This document shows positions 28,951 to 38,978 of a stretch of 64,000 nucleotides of DNA, one piece after another. Positions within the stretch are counted from its first letter, which is position 1, and the number at the start of each line of letters is the position of its first letter. The notes under the pieces are model-generated. The model worked only from the letters and a program-made list of their open reading frames with translations. It did no database searches and was not told the origin of the DNA. A program made the translations under genes and the position numbers. Origin of the DNA: Bradyrhizobium genosp. L (GTDB lineage Bacteria; Pseudomonadota; Alphaproteobacteria; Rhizobiales; Xanthobacteraceae). Location: contig NZ_CP061378.1 of assembly GCF_015624485.1 (NCBI RefSeq), positions 434,001 to 498,000 of the forward strand, read 5' to 3'.

Positions 28951-30276
28951 TCACGCCGCCTCCGCAACCGTCCACCGATCCGGGTCTGCCGTATGCCCGA
29001 TCAGCGCCAGCCCGTAAGCGATCGACTCGAACTGGTCCGCCGAGGTCAGCCGCGCGGCGCCGAAGCGTTCGGCGAACAGGCGCTGCACGGCGGGGACGAA
29101 CGAGGTGCCGCCGGTCAGGAACACTTTCTCGACGTCGCGCGCGGTGATGCCGGATTTGGCCAGCGCCTCGTCGACGGTTGCGCCGAGACGTTCGATATCG
29201 TCGGCGATCCAGCTCTCGAATTTCTTGCGGGTGACAGTTGCGCCGATGTCGATACCCTCGCGGGCGAAGCGGAACTCGACGCGGTCCTTGGTCGACAGCG
29301 CGACCTTGGTGTCGGAGACGGCGCGGTACAGCGCGAAGCCGAGATCGTAGTCGACGATGGTGATGAAATCGTGCAGCGGGGCGGGATCGAGTGCGGTGCG
29401 CGCGAGCTGCTGCAGCTCGCGCAGGTCGCCATTGCCCTTCATCATCGCGAGCTGATGCCAGCGGGCGAGGCTGGAATAATAGTGATTGGGGATCGGCAGC
29501 TCCTTGTCGAAGGAGCGGTAGTGGGTGCCTTTGCCGAGCCGCGGCGAGACGATGTGGTCGACGATGCGGTAGTCGAAGGTGTCGCCGGCGATGCCGATGC
29601 CGGCATGCCCGAGCGGCTCGGCGCGCAGCGCGCCGCCGACGCGCGAAAAGCGCATCACCGAGAAGTCGCTGGTGCCGCCGCCGAAATCGGCCACCAGCAC
29701 GGTGGCGTCGTGATCGAGGCTGCGCGCGAAGGAGAAGGCGGCGCCGACCGGCTCGTAGACATAGCGGGCGTGGCCGGCGCCCAGCCGCTCGAACGCGGCG
29801 CGGTAGCGCTGCATCGCGAGCTCGTCATTGGGATTGCCGCCGGCAAATTTCACCGGCCGCCCGACCATGATGGTCGGCGCGCCGAGATCGAAACCGTCGC
29901 CGGCATGGCGCGCCAGCGTGCGCAGGAACGCCGCCAGCAAATCCTCGAACTTGTAGCGCTGCCGGAAGATCTGCGTGGTATTGAAGGCCGAGCTCGCCGC
30001 AAAGGTCTTGAACGACTGGATGAAGCGATGGATGGTGCGGCCTTCGAGGAACTGCTCGATCGCCCACGGGCCGCCCTCGGCGCGCGGATGCAGGCCGGCG
30101 CCCGGCCGCTCCTCCCAGAAGCACAGCGCGGAGATGTACGTGCTGTGGCTGCGGCCGCCATGGTCGAAGCGGATGGCCTCGACGCGGCCGTCGCCATCGG
30201 CCAGCGCGACCACGGTGTTGCTGGTGCCGAAATCGACGCCAATCGAGACGGGGCGCGGGGCGCTCGACATGTCCAT
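28951..30276 (-). CDS. Hsp70-family ATPase, YegD-like
   Basis: A 441-residue actin-fold ATPase. The phosphate-1 motif is VSIGVDFGTSNTVVAL near the N-terminus, phosphate-2 is VADFGGGTSDFSV near the middle, and the adenosine motif is VFLTGGTSFVPAVQ near the end. The protein stops shortly after, so it has the nucleotide-binding domain but no substrate-binding or lid domain, as in E. coli YegD. Function unknown; possibly a chaperone-like switch. Start at 30276 (MDMSSAPRPVSIG) or two codons later. Confidence 0.88.
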   Translation of the reverse strand: MDMSSAPRPVSIGVDFGTSNTVVALADGDGRVEAIRFDHGGRSHSTYISALCFWEERPGAGLHPRAEGGPWAIEQFLEGRTIHRFIQSFKTFAASSAFNTTQIFRQRYKFEDLLAAFLRTLARHAGDGFDLGAPTIMVGRPVKFAGGNPNDELAMQRYRAAFERLGAGHARYVYEPVGAAFSFARSLDHDATVLVADFGGGTSDFSVMRFSRVGGALRAEPLGHAGIGIAGDTFDYRIVDHIVSPRLGKGTHYRSFDKELPIPNHYYSSLARWHQLAMMKGNGDLRELQQLARTALDPAPLHDFITIVDYDLGFALYRAVSDTKVALSTKDRVEFRFAREGIDIGATVTRKKFESWIADDIERLGATVDEALAKSGITARDVEKVFLTGGTSFVPAVQRLFAERFGAARLTSADQFESIAYGLALIGHTADPDRWTVAEAA

Positions 30277-30413
30277 GCTCTGATTGTGATCTGAAGGGGG
30301 CGGACGTTTAGCGGCTTTGGCTGCGCTTGCCAACCCGCTTGACGTCGCGGTGGTCGCGCCCCAGCGCATAGGTCCTGCGCTTCGTGTTCGCGGAACGGCT
30401 TGACGATGCGGTC

Positions 30414-31778
30414 TCAGAAATTCGCAACCGTCTTCAGGCCGAATACCAACGCGTTCGGGTTGGCACCGGTCCCGCCGGGGTCGACGACGTATTGGATGTT
30501 CGGTCGGATCTGCAGGCCGGCGAGCGGCCGGTAGGTGTAGTAGAGCTCCATGGCGTATTCGTTGCCCTGGACGGCCACCGGACCGAGGCCGAGCAGATTC
30601 TGCAGCTCCTCCGACCAGGCGATGCGGCTGTTGACATGGGTGGTGCCGACCGCAAATCCGATGTCGTCCTGAGGCCGTGACGGCAGCAGGCCGGTATAGG
30701 TCAGGCCGCCCGCGACCTGGTAGTCGGTGGTCGCGGTGCGGCGATCCGCCATGGTCGCGTTGAAGAACAGGCTCAGCACACCCGCGGCATTGGCCCGTGA
30801 TGGGCGAAGCACCTCCTGAACGAAACTGACATAGCCGCCGTAACGCCCGCGGCTCTGCACCAGCGGCTGCCCTGAGAGGACGGCCGGAATGCCGTTGGCG
30901 TCGGTGACCACGTCGGCGGCGGTCGAGGTGTCATACCAGCCGCCGAACTTGTAGCTGCCCGCGAGATTGCCGAACTTCGGCAGCCAGGCGATCTCCGCCG
31001 GAATCAGCAGGCCGGTCGATCCCGAATAGAACACCGGAAGCGCTGATTGCGACACCCGCAGATAGCCGGGATTGGAGTCGAACACGCCGAACTGAAAATA
31101 GCCGAAGCCCTGCAGGTTGAACTTCAGCCGGGTGGCCCAATAGCTGACGGGCCAGTTGTAGATGTAATTGCCGACCAGGTTGCCGGGCTGCGCGCCGCAG
31201 AAGGTCAGGTTCTGGAAGTCGCAGGCGAAGGATGCGAAATCCTCGCCGAACGGGATCCGCCCGATCTTCCAGTCGATCATGCCGCCGGCGAATTTCTGGT
31301 CGTACCAGAAATCCGTCAGCCGCAACGTCTGGCCGCGTCCGAACACCTCTTGCACCTGTTGCAGCGTGCCGAGGCCGGCATCGTCGCTCAGATTGCTGCC
31401 GTTGCGGTCGGTCCATGTCACTTGGACCGTGCCGCCGGGCACGACACCGAGCTTTGCCAGATCGAACGTCGCGCCGAACACCCATTGATCGGTGTAGGCT
31501 ACCTGCTGCCGCTGGCCGCCCGTCGCATTGCCGGCGACCTCGCTGGTGTAGCCGAACTGGAAATCGATGCCGGCGTTCAGCAGCCGGGTTCGCGCGCCGT
31601 TCCAGTCACCGAGCAGCCACGGCACAGGTGCCTGCGCCGGGCTTGTGCCGGTGGTGGGGATCGTCAGGTCGGCGGCCGACGCAACGTGGCTGCCCGCGCA
31701 GGCTGAGATCGCAACGAGCGCGAGCCGCATGTAGAATGCCGTCGGATGCTTCGCTCGATTCCCGGATGACACGATCAT
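30414..31778 (-). CDS. OprB-family carbohydrate porin (gcd-linked)
   Basis: A 454-residue outer-membrane porin. The signal peptide (LALVAISACAGSHVASAADL) ends near residue 36. OprB motifs: WLLGDWNGARTRLLNAGI, IGRIPFGEDF, CGAQPGNLVGNYIYNWPVSYW, KFGGWYDTST, FFNATMADRRT and a C-terminal FGLKTVANF. The ATG at 31778 has GGCGGGAG upstream; a TTG seven codons earlier touches the gcd stop. It is 17 bp behind the glucose dehydrogenase gene, so it is almost certainly cotranscribed and supplies glucose or other aldoses to that periplasmic enzyme. It shares the CG-QPGN-YIYNWPVS core with the porin at 20915. Confidence 0.88.
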   Translation of the reverse strand: MIVSSGNRAKHPTAFYMRLALVAISACAGSHVASAADLTIPTTGTSPAQAPVPWLLGDWNGARTRLLNAGIDFQFGYTSEVAGNATGGQRQQVAYTDQWVFGATFDLAKLGVVPGGTVQVTWTDRNGSNLSDDAGLGTLQQVQEVFGRGQTLRLTDFWYDQKFAGGMIDWKIGRIPFGEDFASFACDFQNLTFCGAQPGNLVGNYIYNWPVSYWATRLKFNLQGFGYFQFGVFDSNPGYLRVSQSALPVFYSGSTGLLIPAEIAWLPKFGNLAGSYKFGGWYDTSTAADVVTDANGIPAVLSGQPLVQSRGRYGGYVSFVQEVLRPSRANAAGVLSLFFNATMADRRTATTDYQVAGGLTYTGLLPSRPQDDIGFAVGTTHVNSRIAWSEELQNLLGLGPVAVQGNEYAMELYYTYRPLAGLQIRPNIQYVVDPGGTGANPNALVFGLKTVANF

Positions 31779-31795
31779 GGCGACGCTCCCGCCGT

Positions 31796-34174
31796 TCAAT
31801 CCTTCAACGCGTAGGCGATCACGTAATCGCCGCGCTTGGTGCCGAACGAGCCGTGGCCGCCGGCGGCGGTGACGACATATTGCTTGCCGCCGGCCTCGTA
31901 GCTCATCGGGGTCGATTGGGCGCCGGCGGGCAGGCGATCCTCCCAGAGCACCTTGCCGTTGCGCACGTCGTAGGCGCGGATCGTGTACTCATAGGTGCCG
32001 GTGTAGAACGCGACGCCGCCGGCGGTGGTCATCGGGCCGCCCAGCATCGGCACGCCCATCTTGAACGGTGGCAGCGGCAGTGGCGTGGTGTCACGGATCG
32101 TGCCGTTGGGATGCTGCCAGACGATCTTCATCGTCTTGAGATCGATTGCGGCCATCGAGCCCCAGGGCGGCCGGTAGCACGGCACGGAGAGCGGCGACAG
32201 GAAGCTCGAAATATCCACCCCGAACGGCGTGCCGTACATCGGCTGCGATCCCACCTCGCTGCCGACAGGTTTGTCGGCCGTCGGCGCCGGCGGATTTTGC
32301 GGGCCGCGCGGCAGCAGTTTTGAGGCGAACGGCAACGACATCGGGTTGGCGATGGCGATCTGCCTGACCGGATCGACCGCGATGCCGCCCCATTCGAACA
32401 TGCCGAGATTGCCCGGGAAGACCAGGGTGCCCTGCAACGATGGCGGCGTGAACGTGCCCTCGTAGCGCAATTTATGGAACATGATCCGGCACACCAGCTG
32501 GTCGAAGATCGTGCCGCCCCACATGTCCGCGCCGGTCAGTTTTGCCTCGGGGCGGAAGGTCAATTCGGAGAACGGCTGCGTCGGCGCGGTGCGGTCGCCG
32601 GGCGCGGGCCCTTGCGGGACGGGGCGTTCCGGCGCCGGCACGATCAACTCGCCGGTCCTGCGGTCGAGCACGAAGATGTTGCCGACCTTGGTCGGCTGGA
32701 TGATCGCAGGCACGACGCCCTTCGCCGTGGTCACATCGACCAGGCTGGGCTGCGAGGGCACGTCCATGTCCCAGAGATCGTGATGCACGGTCTGGTACGA
32801 CCAGGCGCGCTTGCCGGTATTGACGTCGAGCGCGACGATCGAGCTCGAATAGCGCTCGACCAGCGCATCGCGATTGCCGCCCCAGATGTCCGGCCCGTTG
32901 TTGCCGGTCGGGATGTAAACCAGGTTCAATTTCGGATCGAACGCGGCGCTGATCCAGGAATTCGGCGAACCGTTGGTGTAGTGCCGCGTCGGCGACGGCA
33001 GCGCGTTCTCGTCTTCGGCGGCGGAATCCCAGGCCCAGACCAGTTTGCCGGTGTAGACGTCGAAGCCGCGGATCACACCGGAGGGCACTTCGACGGCGTA
33101 ATTGTCGATGACAGCGGCGGCAACGACCAGGATCTTGTCGCTGACCACCGGCGGCGACGTCGGCTCGAAGAAGCCCGCCGTCGTGATCCCCATTCCTTTC
33201 TGCAAGTCGAGGATGCCGTGATCGGCAAAGCTCTCGCAGGGCTTGCCGCTGTCGGCATCGAGCGCGATCATGCGGCCGTCATTGACGGGGAGAAAGATTC
33301 TGCGCGGACATTCGGCCGGCGCCGGCGCGCCGCCGGAGTCGACCGCGCCCGGTGCGGTCTCGTGGTAGGAGACGCCGCGGCAGGTCATGTGCTGGAACGT
33401 CTTGTTGAACACGAGCTTTGGATCGTAGCGCCAGCGCTCGGTGCCGGTCTTCGCGTCGAGCGCGAACAACACCTGGTGCTGCGAGCAGAGATAGAGCGTA
33501 TCGCGCACCTTGATCGGGGTGACCTCGAAGGTGGTCTCGCCGGAATCCTCCGGCGTCTGCACATCGCCGGTGCGGAAGGTCCAGGCCACCTTGAGGTTGC
33601 CGACGTTGTCAGGCGTGATCTGCTTCAGCGGCGAATAACGCTGCCCGAACTGCGTGCGTCCATAGGCGCGCCAGTCGCCATCCGGCTGCGGGTCGGCTTC
33701 GCTCTGCGGCACCGCGGAGCTGGCCTCGGCGATCGTGCCGTTGATGTCGTGATAGCTCGACAGCAGCGCGATGACGAGCACGGCCGATGCGATCACGACG
33801 CCGCCCCACAGCGGCGCCGTCGCGCTGGCGTAGGACACCGGCTGGTTTCGCGTGAGACCGCGAACGATCACCGGTGTCAGCAGCCACAGCGCCATCGGGA
33901 AGATGACATCGCCGCGCGCCGCGAGCGGCCACCAGTCGAACTGCACCTCATACACCGCCCAGGCCAGCGTGCCGACCAGCACGATCGCAAACAGCCACAG
34001 CGCGGAGCGGCGCTGCGCCAGCAGCAGCCCGGCGGTGGCGAGAATGCCGATGCCGAGGACGATATAGAAGATCGACCCGCCCAATGCGGCGAGCCAGATG
34101 CCGCCGCCCGCGATGACCAGGCCGATCAAACCGTAGATGACGGCCGTGATGAAGACTGCCCTGGATCGCGGCAT
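31796..34174 (-). CDS. gcd: Membrane-bound PQQ-dependent glucose dehydrogenase
   Basis: A 792-residue quinoprotein, the same length as E. coli Gcd. Five hydrophobic segments (within about residues 5-140) anchor it in the inner membrane. The periplasmic eight-blade propeller begins near DGDWRAYGRTQFGQRYSPL and carries VHHDLWDMDVPSQP, IPTGNNGPDIWGGN and TAAGGHGSFGTKRGDYVIAYAL. It oxidises aldoses such as glucose to the lactone and passes electrons to ubiquinone; in soil bacteria this releases gluconic acid that dissolves phosphate. The ATG at 34174 follows GGGGAGCAGCC. No pqq genes are visible here. It is followed by an OprB porin. Confidence 0.95.
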   Translation of the reverse strand: MPRSRAVFITAVIYGLIGLVIAGGGIWLAALGGSIFYIVLGIGILATAGLLLAQRRSALWLFAIVLVGTLAWAVYEVQFDWWPLAARGDVIFPMALWLLTPVIVRGLTRNQPVSYASATAPLWGGVVIASAVLVIALLSSYHDINGTIAEASSAVPQSEADPQPDGDWRAYGRTQFGQRYSPLKQITPDNVGNLKVAWTFRTGDVQTPEDSGETTFEVTPIKVRDTLYLCSQHQVLFALDAKTGTERWRYDPKLVFNKTFQHMTCRGVSYHETAPGAVDSGGAPAPAECPRRIFLPVNDGRMIALDADSGKPCESFADHGILDLQKGMGITTAGFFEPTSPPVVSDKILVVAAAVIDNYAVEVPSGVIRGFDVYTGKLVWAWDSAAEDENALPSPTRHYTNGSPNSWISAAFDPKLNLVYIPTGNNGPDIWGGNRDALVERYSSSIVALDVNTGKRAWSYQTVHHDLWDMDVPSQPSLVDVTTAKGVVPAIIQPTKVGNIFVLDRRTGELIVPAPERPVPQGPAPGDRTAPTQPFSELTFRPEAKLTGADMWGGTIFDQLVCRIMFHKLRYEGTFTPPSLQGTLVFPGNLGMFEWGGIAVDPVRQIAIANPMSLPFASKLLPRGPQNPPAPTADKPVGSEVGSQPMYGTPFGVDISSFLSPLSVPCYRPPWGSMAAIDLKTMKIVWQHPNGTIRDTTPLPLPPFKMGVPMLGGPMTTAGGVAFYTGTYEYTIRAYDVRNGKVLWEDRLPAGAQSTPMSYEAGGKQYVVTAAGGHGSFGTKRGDYVIAYALKD

Positions 34175-34454
34175 GGCTGCTCCCCGTGCGGAAGAGGGAC
34201 TGGGCTTATCCCGGCGCAAGCGCAACAGACCGCGTCCGCTTTTCGGGAAGCTTCGTCCAATCACCTGTCGGTGGCAACCGGGAACTGCGGTATTGATGCA
34301 ACATCTGCGTGTGAAATCGTGATGCAAAAACCTGGTGAGCAAAATTGCCTAAAAATTTGCGCGCAGCGAATTTTGAATGGGCGCGCTCTTCCAGTCGTGT
34401 GCAGCCACTGCTCTATACCCATCCTGCACACAGCATGGCGCGCAGGAGCAGCAA

Positions 34455-35204
34455 ATGACACTGAACCCCACGGCATTGAACTACCGCGGCGCGGTCGGCG
34501 CCTACGAGGCTGGCCGGCCCAGCTATCCGGCGGAGATCGTCGCTGCCTTGCCACTCCAGGCCGCGCACTGCGTCGTCGATCTCGGCGCTGGAACCGGCAA
34601 GTTCACCCGTCTGCTGCTGCCGCATCTGTCCCCGACTGCACGGCTGGTCGCGGTCGAGGCGGTCGCCGAGATGTCGGCCGCGCTGGCCAAAGAACCGCGG
34701 ATCGAGGTCATCAACACGCGCGCCGATGCGATCGGGCTGGAAACCGGCAGCGTCGATCTCGTCACTTGCGCCCAGGCCTTCCACTGGTTCGACAACGAGG
34801 CGTCGGTGGCCGAGATCGCGCGCATCCTGCGTCCCGGCGGATCGTTCGCGCTGGTCTGGAATGTCCGCGACGACGGCACGCCGTGGGTGCTTGCGCTGTC
34901 CCGCATGATCGAAAAATATGCCGGCGATACGCCGCGGCATCAATCGGGACGATGGCGGTGGGTTTTGAACGATCCGCGCTTCGCGCTCGAGCGGGAGATC
35001 GTGCAAGATCATCCGCACCGGATGGCGCGGCAAGGCGTCTACGCGCGCGTAGTGTCGACGAGCTATGTCGCCGCGCTTGCCGATGCCGAAAAGGCCGTGG
35101 TACGCGCGCGGACCGACGAGATCCTGCGCGAGGCCGGTCTCGGTGATGCCGACGAGGTGGTGTTTCCCTACGTCACGCGGCTCTATCTGTTGAAGCGGGT
35201 CTAA
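34455..35204 (+). CDS. Class I SAM-dependent methyltransferase
   Basis: A 249-residue methyltransferase. Motif I is VVDLGAGTGKFTRLLLPHL (near residues 40-58), followed by VAVEAVAEM and the post-I segment AQAFHWFDNEASVAEIARILRPGGSFALVWN, which is characteristic of the Methyltransf_11 group. The substrate is unknown. AGGAG lies 7 bases before the ATG at 34455. Its stop overlaps the stop of the convergent MFS gene (35201-35204), so the two are packed tail to tail. Confidence 0.88.
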   Translation: MTLNPTALNYRGAVGAYEAGRPSYPAEIVAALPLQAAHCVVDLGAGTGKFTRLLLPHLSPTARLVAVEAVAEMSAALAKEPRIEVINTRADAIGLETGSVDLVTCAQAFHWFDNEASVAEIARILRPGGSFALVWNVRDDGTPWVLALSRMIEKYAGDTPRHQSGRWRWVLNDPRFALEREIVQDHPHRMARQGVYARVVSTSYVAALADAEKAVVRARTDEILREAGLGDADEVVFPYVTRLYLLKRV

Positions 35205-36481
35205 CCCGGTTCGCGCTTGATGTCGGCGGGCCGCATCGCGATGACAGAGATCAGGCCGAGGCCGACGCCGATCATCACATAGAGGATCGGCGCCAGCGGC
35301 GAGGCCGTCAGCGCGATCAGCCAGGTCACGAAGAACTGCGCGAAGCCGCCCGAGATCAGCACCGCGACGTTGTTGACGATCGAAAGCGAGGTCGAGCGGA
35401 TCCGGGCCGGGAACAGCTCGACCAGCGTGGTGCAGTAGACGCCGAGGAAGAAAGCGCCGAAGCATCCGATCACGACCTGGGCCACCAGCAGCTTCATGAT
35501 CGACGGCCCCGCGATCACCCAGCTGTACAAGGGGTAGAGCAGGACGAAATAGCCGGTCAGCGACGCCAGCAGCAGCGGCTTGCGCGGAGCGCGGTCGGAG
35601 ATCGCGCCGGCGATCGGCACCACGATCACCATCACCAATGCCGCGATCATCTGCACCAGGAAGCTCTGCATCAGCGGCAGCTTCAGCACCTCCTTGGCGT
35701 AGGTCACGGTGTAACCGAAGGTGACGTAGAACGAGACCGCGCTCGCGACCACCATGCCCATGCCGATCAGATAGTTGCGGCCCGGACGCTTCAAATCGCT
35801 GGTGAACGCGGCGCGCGGTGCCGCCGCCTTGTCCTTGCGCAGCGCGTCCGGCTCGACCAGCCTTGCGCGCATCACCAGCAGGATCGGAATGATCGCCAGG
35901 CCGATCAGGAAGGGAATCCGCCACGCGCCGGCCGCGAGCTGTTCCGGCGTGAACATCAGGGTCAGGCCGGCGCCCAGCGTCGCGCCGAGCGCATTCGCCA
36001 TCAATTGCCCTGATATCTGCCACGAGCCGTAGAAACCGGTGCGGCCGGGCGGCGCGGCCTCGATCAGGTACGCGGTCGAGGTGCCGAACTCGCCGCCGAC
36101 CGAAAATCCCTGCAGCAGGCGCGCGACCAGCACGATGAACGGGGCCGCGGCGCCGACCGTGGCATAGGTCGGCGTCAACGACAGCATGGCGACCGCCAGC
36201 GCCATCAGCCCCATGCCGAGCGTCATCGCGGCCTTGCGGCCCTTGGCGTCGCCGTAATAGCCGAGCACGAGGCCGCCGATCGGCCGCATCACGAAACCGG
36301 CGCCGAACAAGGCGGTGGTCAGCAGCAGCGCGTTGATCTCGCTGCCGGGAATGTTGGGGTCGACCGGAAAGAACAGGCTTTTGATGACCGGGGTCATCAG
36401 CGCGAAGATCGTGAAGTCGTACCATTCCATCGCATTGCCGGCGATCGCCGCCACGATGGCACTCCGGTTGGTGGTCTGCAT
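35201..36481 (-). CDS. MFS transporter, metabolite:H+ symporter (MHS) family
   Basis: A 426-residue, 12-segment inner-membrane transporter. GNAMEWYDFTIFALMTP at the N-terminus, RPIGGLVLGYYGDAKGRKAAM (the loop 2-3 motif) and LLQGFSVGGEFGTSTAYLIE identify the MHS branch (ProP, KgtP, ShiA, CitA). These import organic acids, betaines or aromatic acids with protons. It follows the flavin monooxygenase gene by 30 bp on the same strand, suggesting that it imports that enzyme's substrate. Confidence 0.92.
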   Translation of the reverse strand: MQTTNRSAIVAAIAGNAMEWYDFTIFALMTPVIKSLFFPVDPNIPGSEINALLLTTALFGAGFVMRPIGGLVLGYYGDAKGRKAAMTLGMGLMALAVAMLSLTPTYATVGAAAPFIVLVARLLQGFSVGGEFGTSTAYLIEAAPPGRTGFYGSWQISGQLMANALGATLGAGLTLMFTPEQLAAGAWRIPFLIGLAIIPILLVMRARLVEPDALRKDKAAAPRAAFTSDLKRPGRNYLIGMGMVVASAVSFYVTFGYTVTYAKEVLKLPLMQSFLVQMIAALVMVIVVPIAGAISDRAPRKPLLLASLTGYFVLLYPLYSWVIAGPSIMKLLVAQVVIGCFGAFFLGVYCTTLVELFPARIRSTSLSIVNNVAVLISGGFAQFFVTWLIALTASPLAPILYVMIGVGLGLISVIAMRPADIKREPG

Positions 36482-36511
36482 CTCGGCTGGCCTGTGGTTT
36501 GAGGGGCGGCT

Positions 36512-37969
36512 TTATCCCGCTGAAGGTGTCGCGTCGGCGTCGGTCCATTCGTCGCCGAGCAGCTCGGGCGTCGCGAACGCCTTGAGGCTTTCGAAATGGT
36601 GTGCGCGATCCTCGACGAACAGCTCACGCACGAGGCCGCGCGCCAGCCGGTCGGCGCCCTCGCTGATCGCCGGGATGTCGCCTGAGAGCTTGCCGTGGCT
36701 GAGTGTCGCCGGATAGTTGAAGCAGTGCAGCCGCGCCAGCGCGGGACAGGCGCCCGGCACCTTCTCGAGGAATTCGAAGGTCTCGCCGAGATCGGGCGAG
36801 GATTCCAATTCGGCATTGGCCATGCCGTCCGGTGGCGTGAAGCGATCGGACCAGGTGCGGATGTGGGACGCGAACTCGGCGAGCTCCGGGCGCAGGCCGA
36901 AATCGACGTTGAAGCCGGTGCCGAAGATGATGAAGTCGGTCGGGTAGCGGCCCTTGGGCGTCGTCACCACCAGATGGTCGTTCTCAACCGCGAGATCGGT
37001 GACCGGGCTCGCCAGATGGAAATGCGATTGCTCGTGCGAGGAGATACGCAGCACGCTCGGCCGCGGCGGCGGGGTCTGCGCCCGCAACGTGTGATCGAGG
37101 AAGCGCCACTTCCAATCATCAGGCAGGCCGGCAAAGCCATGCACGACGCCCTGGCTGCCGATGCCGGTGAACTTGTTGATGCGCGGGATATCTGCCCGCC
37201 GGATGAAGAGATCGAGTCTCGCGGCACCGGCTTCCAGCGCGGTTGCCGCATTGTCCATCGCGGAAGCGCCGGCGCCGACCACGGCGACACGCTTGCCGCG
37301 CAGCTGCGCGAAATCGATGTCGTCGGCGGAGTGCGCCCAGAAGCGCTTGTCGATGGCATCCGCGAGCGGCGGCACATAGGGGCCGCCGAGGCCGTCGCGC
37401 CCGGTCGCCAGCACGACGTGACGCACGAGCAGTTTTCGCGCGATGCCGCGGTCGCTGATGTCGAGCGCCAGCAGTTCGTCGGGCCGCGCGTGGATGCGCT
37501 CGACCGTGACCTCGTTGCGCACGGGCAGGTCGAGCACCTTGCGATACCAGATCAGGTAGTCCATCCACATCGGGCGCGGCGCGCGGTCGAGTGTCTTCCA
37601 CGCCGCCTCGCCATATTGCGCCTCATAGAAGGCGCGGAAGGTCAGCGCCGGCAGGCCCATCGCCGGTCCCGTCAGCTCCTTCGGCGAGCGCAGCGTGCGC
37701 ATCCGCGCGAAGGTCACCCACGGCCCTTCCTGCCCGGTCGGCGCACGGTCGATCACCCTGTGATTGTCGACCCCGAGCCGCTTCAGCATCCCCGAGGTGA
37801 CGAGGCCGGCCATGCCGGCGCCGACGATCACGACGTCGATCACGTCCTGGCCGTCGACCACGCGGCGCGGCACCCAGGATTTCGACGGCAGCTCGAGCCA
37901 GGCGAGGTCCTGCTTCAAGCGCGCCTCGAGCGCGGCTAGTCCGGTTGCGTCGGCCGCGGTCGGCGTCAT
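36512..37969 (-). CDS. FAD/NAD(P)-binding monooxygenase-like flavoprotein
   Basis: A 485-residue two-dinucleotide-fold flavoprotein. The FAD loop is VIVGAGMAGLVTSGML (about 47-62). The NADPH-type loop VAVVGAGASAMDNAATAL follows in the middle. FGTGFNVDFGLRPEL near residue 350 is like the ATG-containing motif of flavin monooxygenases. It resembles the lysine/ornithine N-oxygenase and Baeyer-Villiger relatives often annotated as NAD(P)-binding proteins. Substrate unknown. It overlaps the LysR gene by 4 bp (ATGA) and is followed by the MFS importer, so the three form one transcription unit. Confidence 0.85.
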   Translation of the reverse strand: MTPTAADATGLAALEARLKQDLAWLELPSKSWVPRRVVDGQDVIDVVIVGAGMAGLVTSGMLKRLGVDNHRVIDRAPTGQEGPWVTFARMRTLRSPKELTGPAMGLPALTFRAFYEAQYGEAAWKTLDRAPRPMWMDYLIWYRKVLDLPVRNEVTVERIHARPDELLALDISDRGIARKLLVRHVVLATGRDGLGGPYVPPLADAIDKRFWAHSADDIDFAQLRGKRVAVVGAGASAMDNAATALEAGAARLDLFIRRADIPRINKFTGIGSQGVVHGFAGLPDDWKWRFLDHTLRAQTPPPRPSVLRISSHEQSHFHLASPVTDLAVENDHLVVTTPKGRYPTDFIIFGTGFNVDFGLRPELAEFASHIRTWSDRFTPPDGMANAELESSPDLGETFEFLEKVPGACPALARLHCFNYPATLSHGKLSGDIPAISEGADRLARGLVRELFVEDRAHHFESLKAFATPELLGDEWTDADATPSAG

Positions 37970-38952
37970 GAACCTTCTCTCTCGAATGTCTCGACTTCGG
38001 GCAACGCGGCTTCGCCGCCATGCAGCTTCGCGCCGGGCATCAATGTGACTGCCGCGCGCAGCGCGCCGTTGATCGCCGCGAGCGTCGGCGTCAGCTCGCG
38101 CCCGGCCGGTGCGACCGCGGCGAACAGGAACGGAATGACGGCGTCGAGCGGGCGGGTGACGACGCCCTCCATCGAAAGGCTCGCCGTCAGCACCGGCTCG
38201 ACGATCGCGATCCCGAGCGACTGCTTGGCCATCGCGATTGCCGTCAGCGAGGAGTTGGTGTCGATCATCTCGGCCGGCACAGCGCCCGCGCGCGCGATCG
38301 CCTCATCGACCCGGCGGCGGAGCCGGTAAGGATTGGCCATGGTCAACAGCCTTCGGCCGTCGAGATCCTTCAGGCGAATCGTCTTGCGCTTCGCCAGCGG
38401 ATGATCGGCGGCAAGGCACGCCACGCACGGCACTTCGCAAACCCATTGCACGTCGAGGCCCGGGTGCTGCACCGGCAGGCTGGCGAGCCCGAAATCCACC
38501 GATTGCGACAGCACCGATTGCACGACGTTCTCGGCCGAGAGCGACTGCACATGGACCTGCCGCGGCAGCAGCGTTGGGTCCACCGTCGCCAGTGCGACCG
38601 GCACGATGCCGCCGGCCAGCGCCGGGATCGCGGCGAGGCTGAGCACCGGCAAGGCGCCGGCGCCGATTGCGGTTGCACGTTCGCGAATGTGCTTCAGCCC
38701 GAGCAGCAGCCGCTCGACCTCGGCGTGGAACAGGATGCCCTTCGGCGTCGGGCTGATGCGCGGCCCGTTCCGGGAAAACAGCAGATAGCCGACGTCGGTC
38801 TCCAGGTCCTGGATCTGCCGCGTCACCACCGGCTGCGAGCGGCCGAGCAGCCGTGCCGCGCCGGTGATGCTGCCGGCCGACATCACGGCCGCGAAGGCCT
38901 CCAGCAGGCGGATATCGATGACATCGTCTTGCATGACACGATCTTGTATCAT
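37966..38952 (-). CDS. LysR-family transcriptional regulator
   Basis: A 328-residue LysR protein. The winged helix lies at about residues 13-72 (LLEAFAAVMSAGSITGAARLLGRSQPVVTRQIQDLE). The co-inducer domain follows with ADHPLAKRKTIRLKDLDGRRL. It leads an operon with the flavoprotein and the MFS importer and is divergent from the PLP enzyme operon at 39013. The 60-bp shared region contains a dyad at 38979-38997, so it probably controls both directions. A second ATG six codons in is a possible start. Confidence 0.92.
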   Translation of the reverse strand: MIQDRVMQDDVIDIRLLEAFAAVMSAGSITGAARLLGRSQPVVTRQIQDLETDVGYLLFSRNGPRISPTPKGILFHAEVERLLLGLKHIRERATAIGAGALPVLSLAAIPALAGGIVPVALATVDPTLLPRQVHVQSLSAENVVQSVLSQSVDFGLASLPVQHPGLDVQWVCEVPCVACLAADHPLAKRKTIRLKDLDGRRLLTMANPYRLRRRVDEAIARAGAVPAEMIDTNSSLTAIAMAKQSLGIAIVEPVLTASLSMEGVVTRPLDAVIPFLFAAVAPAGRELTPTLAAINGALRAAVTLMPGAKLHGGEAALPEVETFEREGS

Positions 38953-38978
38953 CTGATTTTAGAATGATAGAGATTTCT

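Noticed and set aside
28699..30294. 531-codon plus-strand frame opposite the Hsp70-like gene
   Set aside because: The Hsp70 motifs on the minus strand are unmistakable; the antisense frame shows low-complexity Arg/Ala/Glu composition only.
32474..35146. 890-codon frame across gcd and into the methyltransferase gene
   Set aside because: It overlaps two well-supported genes and lacks any conserved domain; a GC-bias artefact.
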